Positions 50,721 through 59,252 of a stretch of DNA of 64,000 bases are shown here, piece after piece. Below the pieces are notes generated by a model, which made no database searches, was not told where the DNA came from, and was given only the letters and a program-made list of their open reading frames with translations. This stretch comes from Actinomadura viridilutea (GTDB lineage Bacteria > Actinomycetota > Actinomycetes > Streptosporangiales > Streptosporangiaceae). Within the stretch, counting starts at the first letter, position 1. Every line of letters begins with the position of its first letter. The position numbers and the translations under genes are program-made. The stretch is from contig PVNI01000001.1 of assembly GCA_003001795.1 (NCBI GenBank), positions 186,001 to 250,000 on the forward strand, in the 5' to 3' direction.

Positions 50721-50818
50721 GTGCGTCTCTGTCCGTGTGGCTGCGTCCGTGCGTCTGCGTCCGTGCGCCTGCGTCCCTGCGTCTGCGTCCGTGCGTCTGC
50801 GTCCGTGTGTCTGTGTCG
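50721..50818. repeat. Seven 14-bp tandem repeats between lysX and the first kinase gene
   Basis: Consensus GTGCGTCTGCGTCC is repeated head to tail seven times at 50721-50818, each unit itself built from two related 7-mers. Inner units are nearly identical and outer ones diverge. Because 14 is not a multiple of 3 the array leaves all minus-strand frames open, which explains the long apparent upstream extension of lysX. Confidence 0.9.
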
Positions 50819-50953
50819 CGCGCCGCGACACGCCCGCGGCCGCATGTCAGCAGATCCACCCGTGATCGCTGCGAACTTCGCGGGCGCGGCGGACGTCCTA
50901 CCTCGTGGGGGTCCGGCCGCCGCGTCGGGTCCAAGGTTGTCCGCAAAAGTCGA

Positions 50954-50959
50954 TATGGT
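50954..50959 (+). promoter_or_regulatory. -10 element of a leaderless kinase transcript
   Basis: TATGGT followed by CGCCGAT and the ATG at 50967 closely parallels TAGTGT-CGCCACAC-ATG in front of the second kinase gene. Seven bases from -10 to ATG is the spacing of leaderless actinobacterial transcripts. No Shine-Dalgarno is present. Confidence 0.5.
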
Positions 50960-50966
50960 CGCCGAT

Positions 50967-52931
50967 ATGCCGAATGAGACCACCGGGGAGCGGTTGCTCG
51001 CCCGCCGTTACCGACTGGTGACCCCGGTTGGCCGCGGCGGCATGGGCACGGTCTGGCATGCGCACGATGAGGTCCTCGGGCGTGACGTGGCGGTGAAGGA
51101 GGTCATCCTCCCGCATGGTCTCACCGACGAGGAACGCGCCCTCCAGCACAAGCGCACGTTCCGTGAGGCGCGCACCGCGGCCCGACTGGGGCATCCCGGG
51201 GTCATCACCGTCTACGACGTGGTCGAAGAGGACGACCGGCCCTGGATCATCATGGAGCTGCTCCGGGCGCCGTCGCTCGACCAGATCATCAAGACCGAGG
51301 GGCCGCTGGAGCCCCGCCGCGCCGCCGAGCTGGGCCGCCAGATGCTGGCCGCGCTGCACACCGCGCACGAGGCCGGGGTGCTGCACCGCGACGTCAAGCC
51401 GTCCAACGTGCTGGTCAGCCGCGGCGACCGCGCCGTGCTCACCGACTTCGGCATCGCCACCGCGGCCGGCGACGCCACCCTCACCCAGACCGGGCTCGTC
51501 ATGGGCTCGCCCGCCTACATCGCCCCGGAGCGGGCGCGTGGCCGCCGCGCCGGGCCCGCCTCCGACCTGTGGTCGCTCGGCGTCACGCTCTACGCGATGC
51601 TGGACGGCAAGTCGCCGTTCGAACGCCAAGAGCCGATGGCCGCGCTGGTGGCCGTCATCTCCGAGGACCCCGAGCCGCCCGCGAACGCCGGCCCGCTGGC
51701 CCCGGTGATCGAGGGGCTGCTGCGCAAGAACCCCGAGCAGCGCATGGACGCCATCGAGGCGGGCGCGCTGCTGGACGACATCGTCCGCCAGGAGACCGTC
51801 GACGCCCAGCGCACCGTCGCGGTCGAGGTTCCGCTGGGCGAGACGCTCGGGCGGAACCGGCCGCCCGGAGACGGGGCCGGACCGGCCGCGGACGACCCGG
51901 CCGGCACCGCGGTGGACGAGGCGTACGGCACGGGACGGCCGTACGCCGACTCTTCTTCGGACCCCTACGGCGACCTGTACGACGAACCGCCGCGCGGCGC
52001 CGAGCCGTCCGGCGAGGGCGACCCCGGCGAGCCGTCGGCGCTGGAGACCCGGCCGCACGCGTGGAACCAGGGCGCCCCGGCGACCGACCCGAGGTCGGCG
52101 GAGGGCGCGGCGCCGACCCGGCTGGGCCCCGCCCTCGACGAGGCGGGCGCGCACCCCGCGTCGGCGGGTCCGGCGTCCGGGACGCTGACCGCGGACGGCG
52201 CCCCGCCGACCGCGGCCGCGCGCCGTCCGCCGACGGTCGGCCGCGGCGTGCTGATCGCGCTCATCCTGGTGGTCATCGTGCTGGTCGGCATCGCCGGATA
52301 CGCCCTGGCCAAGGCCGGCGACGACAACCGGCGCGCCACGAAGAGCGGGACCACGCAGCCGCCGGCGCCGTCCGCCTCCGTGCAGGTCAAGTCGGCGCCG
52401 GGGACGTCCGCCGCGACGTCCGCCCCGACCTCCTCGTCGCCGGCCGCGCCGACGGCCGAGTCCGGCGTTCCGGCCGGGTTCCGGCTGTACCGCGGCAAGA
52501 ACTTCTCCACCGCGATCCCCGCGGACTGGAAGGGGCCCGAACGGCGCAGCTCGTCGCCCAGCAGCGTGTTCTTCACCCCGCCGAGCGGCGAGGGCTACAT
52601 CCAGATCGACCAGACCTCCGACCCGAACGAGAGCGCGCTGGAGGACTGGCGGCGGTTCGCGCCGCAGGCGCGCGGCCGGTTCCCCGGCTACCGGGAGATC
52701 AAGATCGCGCCGGTGGCGGACGGGGAGCCGGTCAGCGACCCGTCGGGCGCCGACGCCGCCGACTGGGAGTGGACCTACGACGGCAAGTCGGGGCGCATGC
52801 ACGCGCTGAACCGCGGGTTCGTCATGGACGGCATGGGCTTCGCGATCCTGCTCGTGGCGCCGGACGACGCGTGGGCCCGCACGTTCGCCGAGCTCGCCCC
52901 CGTCTACGAGAAGTTCGAGTCCGACGACTGA
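50967..52931 (+). CDS. Membrane Ser/Thr protein kinase 1 with ectodomain
   Basis: The 654-residue protein has a Hanks-type kinase domain (about 15-275): glycine loop GRGGMG (22-27), Lys44 in AVKEV, HRDVKPSN with Asp142, DFG, and the activation loop to SPAYIAPERARG. A Pro/Asp-rich juxtamembrane linker follows, then one helix (about 428-450) and an extracellular domain of about 150 residues (GFRLYRGKNFSTAIPADWKG onward) without PASTA repeats. I choose the ATG at 50967 (leaderless) over the ATG at 50955, which lies in the -10 box. Ligand and targets unknown. First of three tandem kinases and divergent from lysX. Confidence 0.9.
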   Translation: MPNETTGERLLARRYRLVTPVGRGGMGTVWHAHDEVLGRDVAVKEVILPHGLTDEERALQHKRTFREARTAARLGHPGVITVYDVVEEDDRPWIIMELLRAPSLDQIIKTEGPLEPRRAAELGRQMLAALHTAHEAGVLHRDVKPSNVLVSRGDRAVLTDFGIATAAGDATLTQTGLVMGSPAYIAPERARGRRAGPASDLWSLGVTLYAMLDGKSPFERQEPMAALVAVISEDPEPPANAGPLAPVIEGLLRKNPEQRMDAIEAGALLDDIVRQETVDAQRTVAVEVPLGETLGRNRPPGDGAGPAADDPAGTAVDEAYGTGRPYADSSSDPYGDLYDEPPRGAEPSGEGDPGEPSALETRPHAWNQGAPATDPRSAEGAAPTRLGPALDEAGAHPASAGPASGTLTADGAPPTAAARRPPTVGRGVLIALILVVIVLVGIAGYALAKAGDDNRRATKSGTTQPPAPSASVQVKSAPGTSAATSAPTSSSPAAPTAESGVPAGFRLYRGKNFSTAIPADWKGPERRSSSPSSVFFTPPSGEGYIQIDQTSDPNESALEDWRRFAPQARGRFPGYREIKIAPVADGEPVSDPSGADAADWEWTYDGKSGRMHALNRGFVMDGMGFAILLVAPDDAWARTFAELAPVYEKFESDD

Positions 52932-52986
52932 CCGCCCGGACCGCTCGGATCGCTCCAACGGGCTGCGCGCCCGCTTACGGCCGTAC

Positions 52987-53029
52987 TCCAGCGATTCGAT
53001 TCCAGCGATTCGAGATTCCAGCGATTCGA
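52987..53029. repeat. Three 13-bp direct repeats before kinase 2
   Basis: TCCAGCGATTCGA occurs at 52987-52999, 53001-53013 and 53017-53029 (spacers of 1 and 3 bases), a short distance upstream of the -10 box of kinase 2. A fourth partial GCGGATTCG follows. It may be an activator binding array or a slippage product. Confidence 0.85.
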
Positions 53030-53052
53030 GCGGATTCGTCAACAAAGATCGG

Positions 53053-53058
53053 TAGTGT
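53053..53058 (+). promoter_or_regulatory. -10 element of kinase 2 (leaderless)
   Basis: TAGTGT lies 8 bases before the ATG at 53067, with the same following CGCC as at kinase 1. No ribosome binding site is seen. Confidence 0.5.
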
Positions 53059-53066
53059 CGCCACAC

Positions 53067-54749
53067 ATGTCGCAGGGGGACAACACGGGATCGGGCGGAG
53101 CCCGACTGCTGGCCGGACGCTACCGGTTGCTGTCGGCGGTCGGGCACGGCGGCATGGGCACCGTCTGGCGGGCCCGTGACGAGACGCTCGACCGCGACGT
53201 CGCGGTGAAGGAGGTCGTGCTGCACGCCGCGGTGAGCGAGGAGGAGCGGCGCGAGCGGCACGTCCGGACGCTGCGCGAGGCGCGCGCGTCGGCCCGGCTC
53301 AACCACCCCGGCGTGGTGACCGTCCACGACGTCGTGGACGAGGACGACCGCCCGTGGATCGTCATGGAGCTGCTGCGCGCGCGGTCCCTGCAGGACCTGG
53401 TCGACGAGGACGGCCCGCTGCCGCCGGAGCGGGCGGCGGAGGTCGGACGGCAGATCGTGTCCGCGCTGCGGGCCGCGCACGGCGCGGGCATCCTGCACCG
53501 CGACATCAAGCCCGCCAACGTGCTGGTCGCCGACGACGGCCGGGCGGTGCTGACCGACTTCGGCATCGCGCAGGTGGTGGGCGACGCCACGCTCACCAAG
53601 ACCGGCCTGCTGGTGGGCTCGCCCGCGTACATGGCGCCCGAGCGGGTGCGCGGCGAGCGCGCCACGCCCGCGTCGGACCTGTGGTCGCTGGGCGCCACCC
53701 TGTACGCGGCGTGCGAGGGCCGGCCGCCGCACCAGCGTCCCGACGCCATGGCCGTCCTGGCGGCCATCATGACCGAGGAGCCGCCCCCGCCGCGCAACGC
53801 CGGGCCGCTGGCGCCGGTGCTGCGGGGCCTGCTGGAACGCGACCCGGCCGCGCGGATGACCGCCGAACAGGCCGAGCCGCTGCTGGCGCAGGTGGCGGCC
53901 GGCGCGACGGTCGTCGACCCCGTCGCGACCGCGCCGGCGGGCACCGCCGTGTCCGCGACGGTCCCGGCCGCGGACGCCACCGCGCGGTTCGCCGACGGCG
54001 GCCAGGCGTGGTCGCCGCAGGACGCCGCGTCCCCGGGCGCCGGGGCGCCGAAGCGCGGTCGGCGGCTGGTGCCGCTGGTCGCCGGGGCCGTGGTCGCGGT
54101 GGCGGCCGCCGCGGTCGCCGTCGCGGTCGTCCTGTGGCCCGACGGCGGAAGCGCCGACACGCCTCCGGACCGCCCGACCGGCGCCGCGAGCGGCCCGCTC
54201 GCCCGGCCCTCCGCGAACCCGATGGTGAACTCGCCCGGCCCGCAGACGCCCTCCGCGACCCCGTCCGCGACCGACGCGACCGGGTCCGCGCCGGATTCGA
54301 CGCCGCCCGAGCCTCCGCCGGGGTTCCGCACGGTGAGCGGCCCCGGCTACACGCTCGCCGTCCCGGTCGGGTGGACGCGCACAGAGCGCGGCGCGAGCAC
54401 GTACTGGAACGACCCGGCGACCGGCGCGTACGTCCAGGTGGACCGCACCCCGTGGCCGGGCGACCCGGTTGCCCACTGGGAGCAGTGGGAGAAGGAGGTC
54501 ATCGCCAAGAACAGCCCGCCCGGATACCGCCGCATCGCCCTGCGCCGCACCGCCGTGGCCGGGCACCCGGCGGCCGATCTGGAGTTCGTCTTCGACGCGG
54601 GCGGCCGCATGCGCGGGGTGGACCGCGGCGTGAACGCCGGCGGGCGGGCGTACGCGGTGTTCGTCGCGGTTCCGGCTTCGCGGTGGAACGAATACCGGGG
54701 AACCGTGAACAATGTCCTCGACACGTTCCGCCCGACGGGGGTGCGATGA
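53067..54749 (+). CDS. Membrane Ser/Thr protein kinase 2 with ectodomain
   Basis: The 560-residue kinase has GHGGMG (26-31), Lys48, HRDIKPAN with Asp146, DFG and SPAYMAPERVRG. It is followed by a linker, one helix (about 334-356) and an extracellular domain (about 418-560, GFRTVSGPGYTLAVPVGWTRT...) that aligns in pattern with the ectodomain of kinase 1 (PxGWT or PADWKG, then YxQxDxT and W..WE). The pair therefore arose by tandem duplication including the sensor part. The GTG at 53055 is an alternative start but would precede the proposed transcript start region. Confidence 0.9.
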   Translation: MSQGDNTGSGGARLLAGRYRLLSAVGHGGMGTVWRARDETLDRDVAVKEVVLHAAVSEEERRERHVRTLREARASARLNHPGVVTVHDVVDEDDRPWIVMELLRARSLQDLVDEDGPLPPERAAEVGRQIVSALRAAHGAGILHRDIKPANVLVADDGRAVLTDFGIAQVVGDATLTKTGLLVGSPAYMAPERVRGERATPASDLWSLGATLYAACEGRPPHQRPDAMAVLAAIMTEEPPPPRNAGPLAPVLRGLLERDPAARMTAEQAEPLLAQVAAGATVVDPVATAPAGTAVSATVPAADATARFADGGQAWSPQDAASPGAGAPKRGRRLVPLVAGAVVAVAAAAVAVAVVLWPDGGSADTPPDRPTGAASGPLARPSANPMVNSPGPQTPSATPSATDATGSAPDSTPPEPPPGFRTVSGPGYTLAVPVGWTRTERGASTYWNDPATGAYVQVDRTPWPGDPVAHWEQWEKEVIAKNSPPGYRRIALRRTAVAGHPAADLEFVFDAGGRMRGVDRGVNAGGRAYAVFVAVPASRWNEYRGTVNNVLDTFRPTGVR

Positions 54750-54852
54750 ACGTCGGGACGACCTGAGGCGTCCCGGAACCACACATGTCCGCGACGTGCG
54801 CGTCGGGTGCGGGCCCGATGCGGCGTGCGGCGCGACGGGGGACCATGAGGTC

Positions 54853-56235
54853 ATGGGAGAGGGTCAACTGCTGGCCGACCGCTACCGGCTCGAGGAGGTG
54901 GTGGGCCGGGGCGGCATGGGCACGGTATGGCGGGCCCATGACGTCATGCTGGACCGCGACGTCGCGATCAAGGAAGTGGTGCTGCCGCCCGGGTTGACCG
55001 CGGCCGAGCGCGACGTGCTGTACGAGCGGACGTTCCGGGAGGCGCGGGCGTCGGCCCGGCTCAACCATCCGTGCGTGGTCACCGTGCACGACGTGGTGCA
55101 GGAGTCCGGGCGGCCGTGGATCGTGATGGAGCTGGTGCGCGCCCGCTCCCTGCAGGACCTCATCGAACAGGGGCCGCTGCCGCCGTACCGGGTCGCCGAG
55201 ATCGGCCTGCAGACGCTGTCGGCGCTGCGCGCCGCGCACGAGAAGGGCATCCTGCACCGCGACGTCAAGCCCAGCAACGTGCTGATCACCGACTCCGGCC
55301 GGGTCGTGCTGACCGACTTCGGCATCGCGCAGGCCGAGGGCGACTCCGCCCTCACCCAGACCGGGCTGGTCATGGGCTCGCCCGCGTACATCCCGCCGGA
55401 GCGGGCGCGCGGCGAGCGCGCCGTGCCCGCCTCGGACCTGTGGTCGCTGGGCGCCACGCTGTACGCGGCGGTGGAGGGGCACTCTCCCTTCGAGCGGTCG
55501 GGCGCGATGTCGTCGCTGGCCGCCGCGTTGAGCGAGCCGGTGCCGCCGCCGCGCAACGCGGGGCCGCTCGCGCCGGTGCTGGACGGGCTGCTGGCCCGCG
55601 AACCGGCGCAGCGGATGACCGCGGAGCAGGCGATACCGCTGCTCACCAGGGTCGCCTCGACCCGGCCGGCGCCGCGGGTGCCCGCCCCCCGGCCCGCGTC
55701 CCCGCCCGTGCCTCCGCCCGCGTCTCCGCATGCGTCCCCCCGCGCGTCCGCGGCGCGGCGCGCCGACGAGACGGTGGTCGACGAGACGATCGTCGACGAG
55801 CCGGTGAAACGGTTCGGCGCCGCGTCGGTTCCGGCTCCGGCGCGGCACGGCGCCGAGGAGACGGTGCTCGACTCGGCCGGGATCGAGGTGCCGACCCGTC
55901 CCGACACCGACTCGGCGCCGTACGGCCCGGGCGCGGCGCGCCCGGCGGACGCGGGGCGCCCGTCCGGCGCCTCCCGGCCGTCCGGCGGCGGGGACCCGGG
56001 TGTGCGCACGGTGCTGGACGGCGACTGGGTCCGGCCGCGGCGGCCGCCCGTGACGCCGGAGCCGTGGGAGCGGCCCGGCGACAGCTACCCGCGCTGGCAG
56101 CCGTCCTCCGGTCCGGGACGTGACGGCGGACGCGAACGGCTGCGCACGGCGGTGTTCGTCACAGTGGTGCTCGTGGTGGTCGCCGCCGTGCTGGTCGGGG
56201 CGTACCTCCTGCAGGGCGAGCTCACCGGCGGCTAG
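54853..56235 (+). CDS. Membrane Ser/Thr protein kinase 3 without ectodomain
   Basis: The 460-residue kinase has GRGGMG (18-23), Lys40 (AIKEV), HRDVKPSN with Asp137 and SPAYIPPERARG. A Pro/Ala-rich linker with repeats (PPVPPPASPHASP) follows, and a single helix (about 432-452) ends the protein only eight residues later, so no outside sensor domain exists. It begins about 100 bp after kinase 2. I take the ATG at 54853, aligned with the other kinases at LLADRYRL; upstream in-frame sequence is Arg/Asp-rich and unlikely. Signals could come from dimerisation with kinases 1 and 2. Confidence 0.88.
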   Translation: MGEGQLLADRYRLEEVVGRGGMGTVWRAHDVMLDRDVAIKEVVLPPGLTAAERDVLYERTFREARASARLNHPCVVTVHDVVQESGRPWIVMELVRARSLQDLIEQGPLPPYRVAEIGLQTLSALRAAHEKGILHRDVKPSNVLITDSGRVVLTDFGIAQAEGDSALTQTGLVMGSPAYIPPERARGERAVPASDLWSLGATLYAAVEGHSPFERSGAMSSLAAALSEPVPPPRNAGPLAPVLDGLLAREPAQRMTAEQAIPLLTRVASTRPAPRVPAPRPASPPVPPPASPHASPRASAARRADETVVDETIVDEPVKRFGAASVPAPARHGAEETVLDSAGIEVPTRPDTDSAPYGPGAARPADAGRPSGASRPSGGGDPGVRTVLDGDWVRPRRPPVTPEPWERPGDSYPRWQPSSGPGRDGGRERLRTAVFVTVVLVVVAAVLVGAYLLQGELTGG

Positions 56236-56306
56236 AACCGCGCCGGGACCCGGCGTCGGGCCCGACCACGGGACAGGGCGTCGGGACGGCGCGTCGCTGC
56301 CGGAAG

Positions 56307-56948
56307 TCAAGGCGGCGGCTGGTCGGAGGGGAAGAGGGCGTCGAGGGCCTCGCGCAGATCGGCGACGTGGCCGTCCAGGCGGTCGAGGTCCTCGTCCTCG
56401 ACCGCGGCGCCGCCGCGGCGGGAGCGCAGCCGCGCCACGTCCTCCTCCACGCGGGCCAGCCGCTCGCCCAGCGACCGCAGCAGCCGGTCGCCCTCACCGG
56501 TCGCGGGATCGCCGCCGGCCACGGCCCGGCGCAGCAGCTCGGCCTGCCGGCGCAGCCCCATGTGGCGGCGGTGCAGCTCGACGAAGACCTGCACCTTGGC
56601 GCGCAGCAGCCACGGGTCGAACGGCTTGGTCACGTAGTCGACGGCGCCGAGCTGGTAGCCGCGGTACACCTGCTCCTCGGCCGAGCCCGCCGCGGTCAGG
56701 AAGATGATCGGGATGTCGCGGGTGCGGGGCCGGGACTTGATGTGCGCGGCCGTCTCGAACCCGTCCATGTCCGGCATGACGACATCGAGCAGGATCAACG
56801 CGAAATCGTCGTTCAGCAGCTCCTTGAGGGCGGCCTGACCGGACGAGACCGGCACCACCTCGACCGGCAGCGCGTCGAGCACCGCCGCGAGGGCGACCAG
56901 GTTCTCCTCGCGGTCGTCGACGGCCAGGATTTTCGTGGCGTGCGTCAC
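56307..56948 (-). CDS. Stand-alone response regulator with C-terminal coiled coil
   Basis: The 213-residue protein has a REC domain (1-125): acidic pocket VDDREEN, phosphorylated Asp in LILLDVVMPDMDGFE, Thr/Lys in FLTAAG and VTKPFD. The remaining 85 residues are charged and helical with no DNA-binding or enzymatic domain (LGERLARVEEDVARLRSRR). Such regulators usually act by protein contact, often with a hybrid histidine kinase elsewhere. No kinase gene adjoins it on the same strand apart from the two pairs upstream. Confidence 0.87.
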   Translation of the reverse strand: MTHATKILAVDDREENLVALAAVLDALPVEVVPVSSGQAALKELLNDDFALILLDVVMPDMDGFETAAHIKSRPRTRDIPIIFLTAAGSAEEQVYRGYQLGAVDYVTKPFDPWLLRAKVQVFVELHRRHMGLRRQAELLRRAVAGGDPATGEGDRLLRSLGERLARVEEDVARLRSRRGGAAVEDEDLDRLDGHVADLREALDALFPSDQPPP

Positions 56949-57052
56949 CTGACTCCCTCAACCCGGCGGGACGATCGCGTCCAACCCTGTCATGTCCGTA
57001 CGCCGTTCGGACAGCTCGCGTCGGACATGAAATCGGCACAGATTGAGAATTT

Positions 57053-57718
57053 CTAGGGCAGCCAGCCGGGTTTGACAAGTCCCGATTCGTAGGCGAGCAC
57101 GACGAGCTGGGCGCGGTCGCGCGCGCCGAGCTTCACCATGGTGCGGCTGACGTGCGTCTTGGCGGTCGCCGGGCTCACCACCAACCGCTCGGCGATCTCC
57201 TCGTTGCTCAGGCCCTCGCCGACGAGCGCCATGACCTCGCGCTCGCGGTCGGTGAGCACGTTCAGCCGCGACGAGGGGGCCGGCTCCTTGGCGCGGGCGG
57301 CGAACTCGGCGATCAGCCGCCGGGTGACGCTGGGCGACAGCAGCGCGTCCCCGGCCGCCACCGCCCGCACCGCGTGGATCAGCTCGACCGGCTCGGTGTC
57401 CTTGACCAGGAAGCCCGACGCGCCGTTGCGCAGCGCCTCGAAGACGTACTCGTCCAGCTCGAAGGTGGTGAGGATGACGATGCGCACCCCGTCGAGCCGC
57501 TCGTCGGAGCAGATCCGCTTGGTCGCGGCCAGGCCGTCCAGGCGCGGCATCCGGATGTCCATGAGCACGACGTCGGGGCGCAGCCGCCGCGCGGCGTCCA
57601 CGGCCTCCTCGCCGTCCCCGGCCTCCCCGACCACCTCGATGTCGGGCTGGGCGGACAGCAGGGCGCGGAAGCCGGCGCGGACGAGCACCTGGTCGTCGGC
57701 GAGCACGACTCTGATCAC
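57053..57718 (-). CDS. NarL/LuxR-family response regulator
   Basis: The 221-residue protein has a REC domain (LADDQVLVRAGFRALL, phosphorylated Asp in DVVLMDIRMPRLDGL, Lys in LVKDTEP) and a LuxR HTH (LTDREREVMALVGEGLSNEEIAERLVVSPATAKTHVSR, about 155-195). The start codon overlaps the stop of the sensor kinase gene, so the two form a two-component pair. The signal is unknown. Confidence 0.92.
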   Translation of the reverse strand: MIRVVLADDQVLVRAGFRALLSAQPDIEVVGEAGDGEEAVDAARRLRPDVVLMDIRMPRLDGLAATKRICSDERLDGVRIVILTTFELDEYVFEALRNGASGFLVKDTEPVELIHAVRAVAAGDALLSPSVTRRLIAEFAARAKEPAPSSRLNVLTDREREVMALVGEGLSNEEIAERLVVSPATAKTHVSRTMVKLGARDRAQLVVLAYESGLVKPGWLP

Positions 57719-59136
57719 TCGGCACTCCCTGGGGTGTCCGGTCGGCGGTCGTCGGCGGCGGCGGGGCCGTCCGCGGGCGCGGCGGCCCGCGGGTCGGGCG
57801 CGGCGTCCCCGCCGGCGGGGCGGGCCGGAGCGGGCTCCTCGGTGATGGGCAGTGTCGCACGGACGCGGAACCCTCCGCTCGGCCCCGGGCCCGCCGCGAA
57901 CGTCCCGCCGAGCGCCGCGGCGCGCTCCCGCATGCCGCGGATGCCGCTGCCGCCCGCGTGGTCGTCCAGCAGGGACACCCCCCGGCCGTCGTCCTCGACC
58001 CGCACGCGGATCTCGCGCTCGCCGTAGTCGAGGGCGACCCGCACGGTCACCGGGCCGGGCCCGGCGTGCCGCGACACGTTGGTCAGCGACTCCTGGACGA
58101 TCCGATAGGCGGCCAGGTCGGTGCCCGCGGGCAGCGGCCGCCGCTCGCCGGTGATCTCGGCGCGGACGTCCAGCCCGGCCGAGCGGGCCCGGTCCAGCAG
58201 CTCCTCCAGCCGGTCCAGCCCGGCGGTGGGGGAGCGCGGCGCGCTCTCGCCCTCCGCGCGCAGCACGCCGATCACCGAGCGCATCTCGGTGAGCGCCTCC
58301 TTGCTGGCCTCCTTGATCGCCGTCAGCGCGGTGCGCGCCGCCGCCGTCCCGGACGGCCCGGGATCCCCGTCGATCAGGTGCAGCGCCACGCCCGCCTGCA
58401 CGTTGATCATCGAGATGTTGTGCGCGAGGACGTCGTGCAGCTCCCGGGCGATGCGCAGCCGCTCCTCGCTCGCCTGCCGCTTCTCCTCCTCGGCGCGGGT
58501 GCGGGCGGCCGCGGCCAGCTTCTGCCCGCGCATGCGGATCAGTTCGGCGGCGGTCAGCACCACCAGCGCCCAGGCCACCGTGAACGTGACGGTGCCAAGG
58601 CTAGGCTGCTCCACCGGGAACAGCCGGTCGCCCTGGCCGCGCCGCTCCAGCGGGACGCCGATGAACGCGGTGAGGGTGAAGTATCCGGCGACGGCGGCGC
58701 CCGCGCCGCCCCAGGCGATCACGCGGTGGCCCGCCACCACGGCGTTGAGCAGCGCCACGGCCATCGCGACCGGCGCCGGGCCCATGGTGTAGGCGCGCAG
58801 GAAGTACAGCCCGGTGATCACGCCGACCACGGCCAGGGTGAGGACGGGACGGCGGCGCCGCAGCAGCAGCATCGCCGGACCCGCCAGAAGCAGCGCCACG
58901 CCGAAGCCGTCCAGGTACTGGAACGGGTAGTCGTGCCCGTTCCCGAACGGATGCGGGTCGCCCCACGGACCTCCCTGCGGACCCCTGCCGCCGCCTCCGC
59001 CCTGCGCGCCGAAGGAGCCGCCGACCTGGAAGATCGCCAGTAACAGCGGCACCACCCACACCGGCCACCGCGACGGCGACGGCGGGTGCGACGGCGGGTG
59101 CGGCCGGATGTGTGCGCCCCCCGCGGTAGTGCTCAT
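57715..59136 (-). CDS. Membrane sensor histidine kinase (HisKA_3, NarL-type partner)
   Basis: The 473-residue protein has an N-terminal Pro-rich tail, four to six membrane helices with a Gly-rich outside loop (GGGGGRGPQGGPWG), a dimerisation box RIARELHDVLAHNISM with the phospho-accepting His (about residue 240) and a HATPase (DDGRGVSLL, GGSGIRGMRERAAALGG). A Pro/Ala-rich C-terminal tail follows. It is the kinase of the overlapping NarL-type regulator. The input is probably membrane or envelope state. Confidence 0.91.
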   Translation of the reverse strand: MSTTAGGAHIRPHPPSHPPSPSRWPVWVVPLLLAIFQVGGSFGAQGGGGGRGPQGGPWGDPHPFGNGHDYPFQYLDGFGVALLLAGPAMLLLRRRRPVLTLAVVGVITGLYFLRAYTMGPAPVAMAVALLNAVVAGHRVIAWGGAGAAVAGYFTLTAFIGVPLERRGQGDRLFPVEQPSLGTVTFTVAWALVVLTAAELIRMRGQKLAAAARTRAEEEKRQASEERLRIARELHDVLAHNISMINVQAGVALHLIDGDPGPSGTAAARTALTAIKEASKEALTEMRSVIGVLRAEGESAPRSPTAGLDRLEELLDRARSAGLDVRAEITGERRPLPAGTDLAAYRIVQESLTNVSRHAGPGPVTVRVALDYGEREIRVRVEDDGRGVSLLDDHAGGSGIRGMRERAAALGGTFAAGPGPSGGFRVRATLPITEEPAPARPAGGDAAPDPRAAAPADGPAAADDRRPDTPGSAE

Positions 59137-59252
59137 TCCTGCAGGTTATGCCGGGGCCGGGCGGCGGGTCATCGGCTCGCGGGAGGGATCGCCCGTACTC
59201 CGTGCGGTGTAGCCGTCCCCCGGGCAGCCCGCCCCCTGGAGGTCCGGCCGCG

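Noticed and set aside
50721..50818. Possible CRISPR array
   Set aside because: Units are contiguous 14-mers with no spacers and no cas genes are present.
50592..50831. N-terminal extension of LysX with TQTHGRRRTDA-type repeats
   Set aside because: It is a translation of the 14-bp repeat array. All three minus frames are open there and the ATG at 50591 has a good ribosome binding site next to the first membrane helix.
47607..50966. Very long upstream extension of kinase 1 in frame across the lysX antisense strand
   Set aside because: It results from stop-free high-GC antisense sequence. The kinase domain begins at 50967 like its paralogues.
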